A stretch of 64,000 nucleotides of DNA from Allobosea sp. Leaf344 (lineage in GTDB: Bacteria > Pseudomonadota > Alphaproteobacteria > Rhizobiales > Beijerinckiaceae). A program made the position numbers and the translations under genes. Positions 1 to 11,046 of the stretch are shown one piece after another. How positions within the stretch are numbered: position 1 is the stretch's first letter; each line of letters starts with the position of its first letter. The notes beneath the pieces were generated by a model. That model did not search any database and had not been told where the DNA came from. It worked only from the letters and a program-made list of their open reading frames with translations. The stretch spans positions 327,647 through 391,646 of the forward strand of contig NZ_LMRT01000013.1 of the NCBI RefSeq assembly GCF_001426225.1, written 5' to 3'.

Positions 1-1833
<1,833 letters not shown>

Positions 1834-2042
1834 GAGGCTCGACTTTTCGTCCCGGATCAGGCGCGCGCGCTCCTGTAGCCGTCCGATCATGCGAGCGGGC
1901 CGGTGCGAGCGCCTGAGATGAATGCTAGGCGCTCGCTATAGAGGCAGCGGGCGGCGGGGGGAAGCGGAAAGCGCCCGGCCACGTCGCTTCGCGCACAGCC
2001 CAGCCGCCGAAGCCTCTTGCCAGCCCGATCCCCTCCGGTTTA

Positions 2043-2062
2043 TGTGATGTTACAACATTACA
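2043..2062. promoter_or_regulatory. Putative Zur (zinc uptake regulator) operator
   Basis: An imperfect 20-base inverted repeat, TGTGATGTTACAACATTACA, matches its reverse complement at 16 of 20 positions and has a perfect ATGTT-AC-AACAT core. This resembles Zur boxes, which carry an ATGTTATAACAT-like core. It lies 15 bases before the start of a COG0523 GTPase, a family often repressed by Zur. The site stands out in an otherwise GC-rich gap (1834-2077) in which I see nothing else. Zur binding is inferred, not shown. Confidence 0.55.
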
Positions 2063-2077
2063 CTTTGAGGCTGTCGC

Positions 2078-3292
2078 ATGGATCACCGCTTACCGGTCAC
2101 CGTCCTCTCCGGCTTTCTCGGCGCGGGGAAGACGACGCTGCTCAACCATGTGCTGAACAACCGCCAGGGCCGCCGGGTCGCCGTCATCGTCAACGACATG
2201 AGCGAGGTGAACATCGATGCGGACCTCGTCCGCTCCGGGGGCGGCGACCTGTCGCGGACGGAGGAGGCGCTGGTCGAGATGAGCAATGGCTGCATCTGCT
2301 GCACCTTGCGCGACGATCTGCTGGCGGAGGTGCGCCGCCTCGCGGGGGAGGGGCGTTTCGACTACCTGCTGATCGAGGGGACGGGCGTGGCCGAGCCGCT
2401 GCCGATCGCCGCGACCTTCGCCTTCCGCGACGAGGCTGGCGTCTCGCTGTCCGACATCGCCCGGCTCGACACGATGGTGACCGTGGTCGACGCCGTGAAC
2501 CTGCTCAGGGATTTCGGCTCCAGCGACTTCCTGCGCGACCGGGGCGAGAGCGCCGGCGAGGCGGATGAGCGCCGGCTGGTCGATCTCCTGGTCGAGCAGA
2601 TCGAATTCGCCGATGTCGTGGTGATCAACAAGGCGTCCGATGCGGGGGCGGAGCAGCGCGCGCTGGTCCGCCGGATCGTGCGCGCGCTGAACCCCGATGC
2701 GAGGCTGTTGGAGAGCGATTTCGGCCAGGTGCCGCTCGATGCGGTGCTCGATACCGGCCTGTTCGACCATGACAAGGCGCAGCAGCATCCGCTCTGGCAC
2801 AAGGAGCTCTACGGTTTCCGCGATCACGTGCCGGAGACCGAGGAATACGGCATCTCCGCCTTTGTCTACCGGGCCCGCCGGCCGTTCCAGCCGGAACGCT
2901 TCAACAGCTTTCTCGGGCGGAGCTGGCCCGGGCTGATCCGGGCCAAGGGCCATTTCTGGCTGGCGACCCGGCCGGATTGGGTGGGCGAAATGTCGCTCGC
3001 CGGCGCGATCTGCCGCACCGAGGCGCTGGGCTTCTGGTGGGCGGCGGTGCCGCGGGCGCGCTGGCCGGACCATCCCGACTGGAAGGCGCTGATCGACCGG
3101 CACTGGGACAGGATCTGGGGGGATCGGCGCCAGGAACTGGTCTTCATCGGCACAGGCATGGACGAGGCTGCGATCCGTAGCGCGCTCGACAGCTGCCTCA
3201 TCGGCGATACGCCGACCTTGTCCTTCAGGCCCGAGCGCTACCGCCATCTGCCCGATCCCTTCCCGGTCTGGCGCCGGGCCGAGGCGGCCTGA
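2078..3292 (+). CDS. COG0523-family GTP-binding metallochaperone (CobW/ZigA-like)
   Basis: This is a 404-residue G3E GTPase of the COG0523 family, cytosolic proteins that load metals, often zinc, onto client enzymes with GTP hydrolysis. The sequence shows a Walker A motif GFLGAGKTT near residues 12-20, the family's metal-binding CxCC at residues 72-75 (GCICC), a NKAS guanine-specificity motif in VVINKASD, and a C-terminal CobW-type domain with several histidines and tryptophans. A likely Zur operator sits just upstream, which argues for a zinc-starvation role rather than cobalamin synthesis. The next gene, 43 bases on, is an AztD-like secreted protein with a GAGGAG-type ribosome-binding site, suggesting a two-gene zinc operon. 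Which client protein it serves cannot be told. Confidence 0.9.
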   Translation: MDHRLPVTVLSGFLGAGKTTLLNHVLNNRQGRRVAVIVNDMSEVNIDADLVRSGGGDLSRTEEALVEMSNGCICCTLRDDLLAEVRRLAGEGRFDYLLIEGTGVAEPLPIAATFAFRDEAGVSLSDIARLDTMVTVVDAVNLLRDFGSSDFLRDRGESAGEADERRLVDLLVEQIEFADVVVINKASDAGAEQRALVRRIVRALNPDARLLESDFGQVPLDAVLDTGLFDHDKAQQHPLWHKELYGFRDHVPETEEYGISAFVYRARRPFQPERFNSFLGRSWPGLIRAKGHFWLATRPDWVGEMSLAGAICRTEALGFWWAAVPRARWPDHPDWKALIDRHWDRIWGDRRQELVFIGTGMDEAAIRSALDSCLIGDTPTLSFRPERYRHLPDPFPVWRRAEAA

Positions 3293-3335
3293 GCGGCCCG
3301 ACCCCTTTCTTCCAGCTCAATTCGAGGAGTGTCCG

Positions 3336-4631
3336 ATGTCGTTTCCCGCCGCTTTGCGCCTGGGCTTGCTCGCCCCGGCGATCCTCTCGTCAGGTCTGGC
3401 TTTCGCCCATGACCACGCCCTCTCCCGCGGGCGGCTGGTCTTCGGCGATCACGCCAAGCCCCAGATCCAGGTGCTCGACCTCGATAGCGGGGAGGTCACC
3501 CATCGCTTCGACATCCCGAAACCCAATCCCGGCCTCGTCACCCTCGCCGGGGGCCGCTTCGTCGCGGTGAAGGCCGGCGGTGAGGTGCGCTTTCTCGACA
3601 CGGGGCTGAGCTTCGAATCGCATGGCGACCACACCGATATCGAGAAGGGGCAAGTAGCCCTGTTGCCGCTGGTCCTGACGGGGCAGAATCCGGCGCATAT
3701 CGTCTCCGGCCATGGCCAGGCGGCGGTGTTCTTCGACGGGATCAGGCCCTGGGACGGGCCGAGCACGGCCAAGGCGACGCTGCTCTCCCTCGAAGGGCTG
3801 GCGAAGCCGAAGCCTCCCCTGATCGACTGGCCGAGCCCGGGCCCGCAGCATGGTCTCGCCGTGCCGCTGGCCGGCGGGCGCCTCCTCGTCTCCAGCCCGA
3901 ACCCCGCCTATGTGAAAGGCGATGATCGCTCGGCCTCCTCCAGGCCCGGCGGCTTCTCGGTCGTCCGGCGGACGAAACAGGGCTGGCAGCAGCTCGCCCG
4001 GCTCGATGCGCAGAGCAAACCGCCGGCGGGATGCCCGCTGTTCCACGGCCATGCGGCGCGCGGGGAGCTGCATGTCTTCGCTTGCGAGGCGGGCGAGGGC
4101 GGCGGGCTGCTGCTGCTGGATTCCAAGGCCGGGCAGCTGCGATCGCGCAAGCTCGCCTATCCCGACGCGCGGCGCAGCAGCAGCCTGAAGGCGCGGCCGG
4201 CCGGCCGCTTTGTCGTCGGCAATTACGGCGACAGCGCGCCCTATACGGCGCTGTTGCGGATCGACCCCCTGGCCCAGCGGCTGTCGGCTCAGGATGTGAT
4301 GCCGGTGCCGAAAGGGCAGGCGGTGTGCCAGTTCGACTTGTCGGAGAATGGGCGGCGCCTGGCCAATCTGACGCCCGACGGCATGTTGCGGATCTATGAT
4401 CTCGCCCCGGACTGGAAGGAGGTAGCGGCGTTCGAGGCCGTGGCGCCGTTCGACTGCGCCTATGGCGCGAAGACGCCGACTCCCTCGCTGGTCGTGATCG
4501 GCCAATCCGCCTTCGTCAGCGACCCGGTCCAGGGCCGCATCCGCGATTACGGGCTGGAGACGCTGAAACAGGGGCTCGACCTGCCGGTCGGCGGGGCGCC
4601 GACCGTGCTGGCCGGTGGCGATGGCGGCTGA
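3336..4631 (+). CDS. Secreted beta-propeller protein, AztD-like zinc metallochaperone
   Basis: A 431-residue exported protein with a signal peptide ending near residue 25 (AFA before HDHA). The mature chain opens with a His-rich HDH and then repeats the style of a seven-bladed propeller (VLDLDSGEVTHRFDIP, HGLAVPLAGGRLLVSSPNP). This pattern recalls AztD, the periplasmic zinc chaperone that feeds the AztC binding protein of some ABC zinc importers. A conserved HGHA and two cysteine-containing segments (PAGCPLFHGHA, VFACEAG) fit a metal-binding role. It follows the COG0523 gene by 43 bases, and both probably share the Zur-type operator. No aztABC transporter genes are in view. The zinc assignment rests on context plus resemblance; a generic YncE/YVTN-type propeller is the alternative. 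Confidence 0.65.
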   Translation: MSFPAALRLGLLAPAILSSGLAFAHDHALSRGRLVFGDHAKPQIQVLDLDSGEVTHRFDIPKPNPGLVTLAGGRFVAVKAGGEVRFLDTGLSFESHGDHTDIEKGQVALLPLVLTGQNPAHIVSGHGQAAVFFDGIRPWDGPSTAKATLLSLEGLAKPKPPLIDWPSPGPQHGLAVPLAGGRLLVSSPNPAYVKGDDRSASSRPGGFSVVRRTKQGWQQLARLDAQSKPPAGCPLFHGHAARGELHVFACEAGEGGGLLLLDSKAGQLRSRKLAYPDARRSSSLKARPAGRFVVGNYGDSAPYTALLRIDPLAQRLSAQDVMPVPKGQAVCQFDLSENGRRLANLTPDGMLRIYDLAPDWKEVAAFEAVAPFDCAYGAKTPTPSLVVIGQSAFVSDPVQGRIRDYGLETLKQGLDLPVGGAPTVLAGGDGG

Positions 4632-4697
4632 TGGGGCGATGCCGGCCAGGCACCGCCCGGGCTAGGCTCGCTTCGGCAACCGCTCTACAGAGGCGCG

Positions 4698-5096
4698 ATG
4701 CCGAACCCCGATCCACGCCGATTCCGCCAGTTCGTCGCCTTCGGCTTCGCCGGCGGAATCACCGCACTCGCCCATTACGGGCTGCTGATCGCCCTGGTCG
4801 AAGCTGCGGGGGTCGATCCCGTGCCAGCGACGCTGGCGGGCTATGTCCTGGGCGCGCTGGTCTCCTACACGCTCAATCGCTGGATGACCTTCGACGCGAC
4901 GCGCAGCCATGCCGAGGCGGGTTGGCGCTTCGCCATCATCGCCGCCGGCGGATTCGGCCTGACCTGGCTGCTGATGCATCTCTTCGTCGCGCGGCTCGGC
5001 CTGCCCTATCTGCCGATGCAGCTGGTCACCACGGGGATCGTCATGGTGTTCTCGTTTCTCGGCCACAAATCATTCAGCTTCGCCGATCGCGGCTGA
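4698..5096 (+). CDS. GtrA family membrane protein
   Basis: A 132-residue protein with four predicted transmembrane helices, the size and spacing of GtrA/DPMS-type proteins. Members are thought to flip or hand over lipid-linked sugars during cell-surface polysaccharide or lipid glycosylation. Family features visible are the N-terminal RFRQFVAFGFAGGITALAHY, the central GYVLGALVSYTLNRWMTF, and the C-terminal FSFLGHKSFSF. The gene ends convergently with a minus-strand methyltransferase, overlapping its 3' end by 27 bases. No glycosyltransferase partner is adjacent, so the substrate is unknown. Confidence 0.88.
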   Translation: MPNPDPRRFRQFVAFGFAGGITALAHYGLLIALVEAAGVDPVPATLAGYVLGALVSYTLNRWMTFDATRSHAEAGWRFAIIAAGGFGLTWLLMHLFVARLGLPYLPMQLVTTGIVMVFSFLGHKSFSFADRG

Positions 5097-5801
5097 GGCG
5101 TCGTTGCTCGGCTGCGGCTTGCGCGCCTTGAAGGTCATGCGGTGCGGGTTGTGGCCGAAATTCGCCTGCGGGGCGATGTCCTCGAATCCGGCTGCGGCGA
5201 TCAGCGCGGTGATATCGCCGGGCGCATAGGTCGACAGCCCGTACTGGGCGCGCAGCTTGCGGTAATCGGAGAAGGCCGTGCGCACCAGACCGGCCAAGGC
5301 GGCGCGGAGGAAGCCGCCGCGCCAGGCGAAGCCCAGGAGCTGCGACGCGTCGGTCAGCGGGCTGACATCGGGCGGGATCACGTCGGCGAGCAGCAATTCG
5401 CCGCCGGGCCTGAGCTTGCGGCGCCAGAGCGCGAGCAGGCCGACGAGTTCCTCGCGGCCGAGATACTGGATCAGCGAATTGGCGACGACCAAATCCAGCC
5501 CGTCATCGGGCAGCGCCTCGACCTCCTCCGGCGACACGACCGAGACATTGCCGAGATGGCCGAAGCCGGCCTGCAGGCGCTCGCGGACGCTGGGCGCCGC
5601 CTCGCACAGATAGAGCCTGGCGCAGCGTTCGGCGACGCGGTCCGCGCTCAGCGCCTCGCCGCAGCCATGGTCGAGCACCACCGCCTCCGGCGAGCGGATA
5701 TGGCCGATGAGATCGCGCGCGATCTGGCGGTAATGGAGCGCCTTATGGCGCGGCGATACATAGATCGCGTGTTCGCCGTTCCAGAAATCACGCCAGGACA
5801 T
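5070..5801 (-). CDS. Class I SAM-dependent methyltransferase
   Basis: A 243-residue methyltransferase of the Rossmann class I fold. The SAM-binding motif I is VVLDHGCGEALSAD, followed by an acidic strand LYLCEAAP and a later DLVVANSLIQYL that matches motif IV. The region LRPGGELLLADVIPP is the usual post-motif loop. I prefer the ATG at 5801 (MSWRDFWNGEHAIYV) because that is the likely conserved beginning; a GTG nine codons upstream at 5828 is possible. The 3' end overlaps gtrA in a tail-to-tail arrangement. The substrate is unknown. Confidence 0.85.
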   Translation of the reverse strand: MSWRDFWNGEHAIYVSPRHKALHYRQIARDLIGHIRSPEAVVLDHGCGEALSADRVAERCARLYLCEAAPSVRERLQAGFGHLGNVSVVSPEEVEALPDDGLDLVVANSLIQYLGREELVGLLALWRRKLRPGGELLLADVIPPDVSPLTDASQLLGFAWRGGFLRAALAGLVRTAFSDYRKLRAQYGLSTYAPGDITALIAAAGFEDIAPQANFGHNPHRMTFKARKPQPSNDASAAIGEAE

Positions 5802-6007
5802 CGCATCTACCCATCGCCGCAGCGGCACATCGTCGGCGCATGACTAGAGCATCGGGCGCCAAAGGGGAATCCGGTTGTGCGGCAGCGACCGGGCCGGGCT
5901 GCGATCTCGGCCATTGCGATGCGCGAAAAGACACGAAACAATGACAAACTGCGCGGTCCCTCGCGGATCGCATCTCATTTTTTCGCCGTTCGGCCGGGAC
6001 TCTGTCG

Positions 6008-7264
6008 ATGCTGCTCTTGCCTCGCTTGCTGAAGCGCTTCGTGCGGCAGGGCCGCCTCACCGTGATCACGCCGGACGGGCAGCGCCATGTCTTCGGCAGC
6101 GGGCCGGCCGACATCACCTTCGCAGGGGTGCCCAGGACGGCGCCCGCCGTCACCGTGCGCTTCCATGACGACAGGATCGAGCGCGAGATCTTCCTCAACC
6201 CGGAGCTGGCGCTGGCCGAAGGCTATATGGACGGACGGATCGACTTCGAGGACGGCTCCTCGATCCACGACCTGCTGTCGCTGTTCTGGATGCAGCGCAA
6301 GGAGCTGCGCAAGCATCCGCTGCAGCGGCTGGTGCGCAATCTCCGCTTCCGTCTCCGCCGGCTGCGCATGCACAACCCTCTCGGCGTCGCCGGACAGAAG
6401 GTGAAGCACCATTACGACATCCCCACCGCCTTCTACCGGCTGTGGCTCGACGAGACGATGACCTATTCCTGCGCCTATTGGCATTCGCCGGAGGTCGGGC
6501 TGGAGGCGGCGCAGCGGGCGAAGCTGCGGCATATCGCGGCCAAGCTCCGGATCGAGCCCGGCATGCGCGTCCTCGATATCGGCTCCGGCTGGGGGCAGCT
6601 CGCCATCTATCTCGCGCAGGCCTGCGGGGCGCAGGTGACCGGGCTGAACGTCTCGCCCGACCAGATGGCGGCGGCGCAGCTGCGGGCGCAGGAGGCCGGC
6701 GTCGGCGACACGGTGCGCTTCATCAACAAGGATTATCGCGAGCTCGAGGGCAGTTTCGACCGGGTCGTCTCCGTCGGCATGATGGAGCATGTCGGGGTGG
6801 CGCATTATCTCGATTATTTCGAGCGGATCCGCGGTTTGCTGACGCCTGACGGGATCGCGCTCGTGCATTGCATCGGCCGTGTCGGCCCGCCCGGCTTCAC
6901 CGGGCCGTTCTTCGACAAATACATCTTCCCCGGCGGCTATGCGCCGGCGATGTCGGAGGTTTTCGCGGCGGTGGAGCAGACCGGGCTGTGGTCCTCCGAT
7001 TGCGAGTTCTGGCGGCGGCACTATCATTGGACGCTGGAAGCCTGGCGCGAACGCTTCCATGCGCAGCGCGCGACCGTGGTCGAGATGCTGGGCGAGCGCT
7101 TCGCCAGGATGTGGGAGTTCTACCTCAGCGCCTGCTCGATTTCCTTCGACATCGGCGGCGACATGGTGTTTCAGCTCCTGCTCGGCCAGCACAAGAGCGC
7201 GGTACCGGTGGTGCGCGACTACATCCAGGACGACGAGGCCGCGCTGAAGGCGCGCGGCTTCTGA
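6008..7264 (+). CDS. cfa: Cyclopropane-fatty-acyl-phospholipid synthase
   Basis: A 418-residue enzyme that adds a methylene group from S-adenosylmethionine across double bonds of phospholipid acyl chains in the inner membrane. The N-terminal third is the lipid-binding part (ITPDGQRHVFGSG, LALAEGYMDGRIDFEDG). The C-terminal methyltransferase carries VLDIGSGWGQLAIYLA, the hallmark HHYDIPTAFYRLWLD before it, and YFERIRGLLTPDGIALVH and FFDKYIFPGGYAP after it. Length fits the family. The gene stands alone; the 200-base gap upstream holds no clear operator. Cyclopropanation usually rises in stationary or stress conditions. Confidence 0.94.
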   Translation: MLLLPRLLKRFVRQGRLTVITPDGQRHVFGSGPADITFAGVPRTAPAVTVRFHDDRIEREIFLNPELALAEGYMDGRIDFEDGSSIHDLLSLFWMQRKELRKHPLQRLVRNLRFRLRRLRMHNPLGVAGQKVKHHYDIPTAFYRLWLDETMTYSCAYWHSPEVGLEAAQRAKLRHIAAKLRIEPGMRVLDIGSGWGQLAIYLAQACGAQVTGLNVSPDQMAAAQLRAQEAGVGDTVRFINKDYRELEGSFDRVVSVGMMEHVGVAHYLDYFERIRGLLTPDGIALVHCIGRVGPPGFTGPFFDKYIFPGGYAPAMSEVFAAVEQTGLWSSDCEFWRRHYHWTLEAWRERFHAQRATVVEMLGERFARMWEFYLSACSISFDIGGDMVFQLLLGQHKSAVPVVRDYIQDDEAALKARGF

Positions 7265-7421
7265 CGCCCCGGCCGGCGCTAAGGGCTAAAAATGCCTGGG
7301 CAGGGAATCGTCGAAGGACCGTCCGGCTCAGGCGTCATCGCGCTTTCGCACGGCAGGGTTTGTTGTCATTCCAAAATTCTTCCGCACCTCTAGAGACTCC
7401 TGCCGTAAGGAAAGCGACATC

Positions 7422-8492
7422 TTGCTCGTCATCACCGATCGACCGGCCCATACCGCAGCTCTCGCCGCGGCCATGTCCATCTGGGGCCGTTGCGACGTGC
7501 TACATCTCGATGCTTGCGAATACGCGCCGATCGTGCCGCATCGCCTGGTCCTGACCGATGTCGACCTGTCGCAGCGGGCCGTGGTCGAGCAGCTGCGACG
7601 GGCGCTCGCCCGGCATCGCGGCGAGAGCGAGCCCTGCCTCAGCCTGCTGCGTGAACATTCGGTCCGCGCGACCCTGCAGGCCAATGCGATCGGTGTGGTG
7701 CATGTGCTCGCGGCGGATGCGCCGCTCTCGGTCATCCTGCAGAGCGTCGCGCAGATGATGCAGGCCGGGCCGGCCGCGACGGCGGCGAGCCCGGCCGCGC
7801 AGCAGCTGCAGGGCCATGTGCTGGAGGCGACGGCCGCGCTCGGCGACATGCTCGGCGCCGCCGCGGCCGGCCGCGCCCTGCCGCGCGCCGCCATCGACAG
7901 CGGCGTGGAGTCGATGAACCTGGCCGCCGAGACGGCCGATCTCGAATCCTGGCTGACCGTTGTCTGGAACCATGACGACCTGACCTATCAGCATTGCCTG
8001 CTGGTCGCCGGGCTGGCCGCGACTTTCGCGCACCGGCTCAATTTTTCGCAGGACGACCGGAAGCGCGTGACCTGCGCGGCCGTGCTCCACGATATCGGCA
8101 AGGCGAGGATCCCGCGCGAGGTGCTGACCAAGCCGGCTGCGCTGGACGCGGCGGAGCGCGCGCTGATCCGCAGCCACCCGGTGCTGGGCTCCGACATGCT
8201 GCGGCGCCAGGGCGATTTCGGAGCCGACATCATCGCCGCCGCCCGGTCTCACCATGAATATCTCGATGGCAGCGGCTATCCCGACGGGCTGCGTGGGTCG
8301 GAGATCAGCGACCTCGTCCGGATGATCACCATCTGCGACATCTTCGCCGCGCTGATCGAGCGCCGCTCCTACAGGCAGCCCATGGCGCCGCAGGCCGCCT
8401 ATGAGGTGCTGCTCGGGATGGAGGGAAAGCTGGATCGGGATCTGTTGCGGGCGTTCAAGAGCCTGCTGCCGAGCGAGACGGAGGCGGTCTAG
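7422..8492 (+). CDS. HD-GYP domain protein, putative c-di-GMP phosphodiesterase
   Basis: A 356-residue protein. The N-terminal 110 or so residues look like a degenerate receiver-type fold without phosphoacceptor motifs. The C-terminal half is an HD-GYP domain, with HD in AAVLHDIGKARIP, the SHPVLGSDML helix, and the diagnostic HHEYLDGSGYP. HD-GYP proteins break down cyclic-di-GMP to pGpG or GMP. The start is a TTG at 7422 behind a TAAGGA ribosome-binding site. The 3' end overlaps the convergent GNAT gene by four bases. A second cyclic-di-GMP enzyme (GGDEF-EAL) sits 9 kb away. Confidence 0.88.
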   Translation: MLVITDRPAHTAALAAAMSIWGRCDVLHLDACEYAPIVPHRLVLTDVDLSQRAVVEQLRRALARHRGESEPCLSLLREHSVRATLQANAIGVVHVLAADAPLSVILQSVAQMMQAGPAATAASPAAQQLQGHVLEATAALGDMLGAAAAGRALPRAAIDSGVESMNLAAETADLESWLTVVWNHDDLTYQHCLLVAGLAATFAHRLNFSQDDRKRVTCAAVLHDIGKARIPREVLTKPAALDAAERALIRSHPVLGSDMLRRQGDFGADIIAAARSHHEYLDGSGYPDGLRGSEISDLVRMITICDIFAALIERRSYRQPMAPQAAYEVLLGMEGKLDRDLLRAFKSLLPSETEAV

Positions 8493-9043
8493 AGCCGCCC
8501 GCTCTCCGGCGCCTCCGGGGCCTGACCGGGCGCCGACAGGTCGATGACGATCAGCGCCTCGTCGACGAAGCGCCCCGCGACGCGCAGCGCCTTCCGCTCG
8601 AGCCCGTAATGCCGGAAGCCGAGGCTCTCATAGAGCCGCAACGCCTTGTGGTTCTCGACGCCGACGCCCGCCTGCACCAGCAGGACATGGTCGCTCGCAT
8701 GGGCGAGCACGGCCATGACGAGCCGGCGGCCGAGGGCGTGGCCGCGATGGGCCGGCGCGACATGGACACCGACGAGAAGCCCCTTGTGCCGCGCCTTGGC
8801 CGATCGATCCGGGACGATGAAGCCGGCCGTGCCGACCAGATCATCTCCGGCGAAGGCGCCGAAGACGCAGTTCAGCGGGCCGCCTTCGAGACGCCTCGCC
8901 GTCATCTCCAGGCTGCGCGCCGCTTCGTCCTCATAGCTCGCGCCGAAGGCTTCCGGATGGTCGCGCAGCGCCTGCAGGCGCAAGGCGCGGTAAGCGGCGG
9001 CATCGCCGGCGGACAGGAGACGGATGGAGAAGGAGGCAGTCAT
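8489..9043 (-). CDS. GNAT family N-acetyltransferase
   Basis: A 184-residue GNAT acyltransferase. The acetyl-CoA pyrophosphate loop is in VHVAPAHRGHALGRRLVM, and the C-terminal VENHKALRLYESLGFRHYG is the classic end of the fold. The N-terminus IRLLSAGDAAAYRALRLQAL matches Rim-type GNATs. The ATG at 9043 is chosen because conserved sequence begins there; the open frame runs further upstream without family resemblance. The truncated haemoglobin gene lies 50 bases upstream on the same strand and may be co-transcribed. The substrate is unknown. Confidence 0.88.
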   Translation of the reverse strand: MTASFSIRLLSAGDAAAYRALRLQALRDHPEAFGASYEDEAARSLEMTARRLEGGPLNCVFGAFAGDDLVGTAGFIVPDRSAKARHKGLLVGVHVAPAHRGHALGRRLVMAVLAHASDHVLLVQAGVGVENHKALRLYESLGFRHYGLERKALRVAGRFVDEALIVIDLSAPGQAPEAPESGRL

Positions 9044-9093
9044 CTCGCCGAGCCTGCCCCGGCGCCTGCGAACAGGCAACGCCCCATCGCGCT

Positions 9094-9519
9094 TCAGCCG
9101 ACGCTGTGCCTCGGCCTGATGAATTCGCCCCGCTGCGAGGCGCGCGCCATCTCGAAGCTGTCGGCGATGCGCCGGGCGCGGATGATGAAGGCCGCCGCCG
9201 CATCGGGTGGGCAGATTTCGCGGGCCGTCGCCTCGAACAGCGCGAGCCATGCGTCGAAATGCCGTGGCTCCAGCGGCAGGACGAGATGCGGCTGCATCGG
9301 GCGGCCGTGATAGCGCCCGGTCCGCAGCATCACGCCGGACCAGAAATCGGTGATCTTGGCGAGGTGGTGGTCCCAATCCGCGACCGCCTCGTTGAAGATC
9401 GCGCCGATGACGGGGTCACGCCGGACGCGGGCATAGAAGATCGACACCAGCCGCGAGATCATGGTCTCGTCGATGGCGGGATGCGCGATCCCCGGCTGGG
9501 TCAGCGGGTTTGCAGTCAT
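9094..9519 (-). CDS. Group III truncated haemoglobin
   Basis: A 141-residue globin of the 2-on-2 group III type. Typical features are LVSIFYARVRRDPVIGAIF near the start, the WDHHLAKITDFWSGVMLRTGRYHGRPMQPH block holding the helix E and F region, and HFDAWLALFEATA. Such proteins bind oxygen or nitric oxide and are linked to nitrosative or low-oxygen stress. The ATG at 9519 was chosen over a longer frame because the family starts about here. It precedes a GNAT gene on the same strand and follows carA by 148 bases. Confidence 0.87.
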   Translation of the reverse strand: MTANPLTQPGIAHPAIDETMISRLVSIFYARVRRDPVIGAIFNEAVADWDHHLAKITDFWSGVMLRTGRYHGRPMQPHLVLPLEPRHFDAWLALFEATAREICPPDAAAAFIIRARRIADSFEMARASQRGEFIRPRHSVG

Positions 9520-9667
9520 GGTCTGTAGCCCTCGTCCGGGCTGGCGCATCGCGCCTCGGACCGGGGAGCGGATTGCGTCCACGGCTCGCAGGCTGCGCCA
9601 GCGCGGCCGACACTGCACGGGGCGGCGGCCGCCGCCTTGCGCCGGATCAAGTCGCGACCGGGCGCGC

Positions 9668-10876
9668 TCAGGCGGCCTTGCCCGCCTTGTCGCTCTCCAT
9701 CAGCTCTACGAAGCGCTGGAACAGATAATGGCTGTCCTGCGGGCCGGGAGACGCTTCCGGATGGTGCTGGACACTGAAGGCCGGGCGGTCGGTCAGCGCG
9801 ATGCCGCTATTGGACCCGTCGAACAGCGAAACATGGGTCTCGACCGCATGGGCGGGCAGCGAGTCCGGATCGACGGCGAAACCGTGATTCATCGAGACGA
9901 TCTCGACCTTGCCGGTGGTCTTGTCCTGCACCGGGTGGTTGGCGCCATGGTGCCCCTGCTTCATCTTCAGGGTCTGGCCGCCGATGGCGAGCGCCAACAT
10001 CTGATGGCCGAGGCAGATGCCGAAGGTCGGGATCTTGCGCTCGAGCAACTCCCTGATCACCGGGACGGCATATTCTCCCGTGGCGGCGGGGTCGCCCGGG
10101 CCGTTCGAGAGAAACACGCCATCGGGCTTCAGCGCCAGGATATCCTCGGCGCTGGCGGTGGAGGGAACGACGGTGACCTCGCAGCCGGCCTTGGCGAGCA
10201 GGCGCAGGATGTTGCGCTTCACGCCGTAATCGATGGCGACGACCCGGTGGGCGGCCTTGTCGCGCTTGCCATAGCCGACCGGCCAGCGCCATGGCGTCTC
10301 TTCCCATTCATAGCGCTGGGCCGAGGTGACGAGCGGCACGAGGTCGAGCCCGGCCATGTCGGGCAGGCGGGCGGCCTCGGCCTTCAGCCGCGCGACGTCG
10401 AAGACGCCGTCGGGGCTGTGCGCGATGACGGCATTGGGCATGCCGCCGTCGCGGATCAGCGCGGTGAGCGCCCGCGTATCGACGCCGCAGATGCCGACGA
10501 TGTTGCGGCTCTTCAGCCAGCTGTCGAAATGCCGGTTCGAGCGCCAGTTCGAGGGCTCGGTGATCGCGGCGTGCAGGACGACGCCGCGCACGCCCGAAGA
10601 GGCGGCGGCGTTGACCGTCTCGGTGTCGTCCTCGTTGACGCCGACATTGCCGATATGGGGGAAGGTGAAGGTGATGATCTGCCCGGCATAGGAGGGGTCG
10701 GTCAGGATTTCCTGATAGCCCGTCATCGCCGTGTTGAAGCAGACCTCGCCCGGCGCCTCGCCGATGGCGCCGAGTCCGAAGCCTTCCAGCACGGTGCCGT
10801 CCGCCAGGACGAGCAATGCGGTCGCGCGGGGTTCTGTCCAGCCGCCGGCGGCGGGGTTTCCTTCGGAAGCGCTCAT
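9668..10876 (-). CDS. carA: Carbamoyl-phosphate synthase small subunit
   Basis: CarA hydrolyses glutamine and channels ammonia to CarB. The 402-residue protein has the N-terminal CPSase_sm domain (FNTAMTGYQEILTDPSYAGQI) and a C-terminal class I glutamine amidotransferase with the nucleophile at Cys288 in FGICLGHQ and the His/Glu pair in QHHPEASPGP. The first fifteen residues are a weakly conserved extension. It lies on the same strand as carB but is separated from it by eight unrelated genes. The 170-base divergent gap to yqeY probably holds promoters for both. Confidence 0.97.
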   Translation of the reverse strand: MSASEGNPAAGGWTEPRATALLVLADGTVLEGFGLGAIGEAPGEVCFNTAMTGYQEILTDPSYAGQIITFTFPHIGNVGVNEDDTETVNAAASSGVRGVVLHAAITEPSNWRSNRHFDSWLKSRNIVGICGVDTRALTALIRDGGMPNAVIAHSPDGVFDVARLKAEAARLPDMAGLDLVPLVTSAQRYEWEETPWRWPVGYGKRDKAAHRVVAIDYGVKRNILRLLAKAGCEVTVVPSTASAEDILALKPDGVFLSNGPGDPAATGEYAVPVIRELLERKIPTFGICLGHQMLALAIGGQTLKMKQGHHGANHPVQDKTTGKVEIVSMNHGFAVDPDSLPAHAVETHVSLFDGSNSGIALTDRPAFSVQHHPEASPGPQDSHYLFQRFVELMESDKAGKAA

Positions 10877-11046
10877 GTCTATGTCTCGGTCCAGGCCGCG
10901 AGGCGCGGCAAGCGGCGGGGCGGCGAATGCGCGCTCCGCTGTCAGTCTCTCGGGCGAATGTATCTGGAGCGCGAGCCTTAAAGACGCGCCTCCGTGCCGT
11001 CAATCAAGGCTGGCGCATGCCGGCGCAAGAATAAGGGAATAACCAG

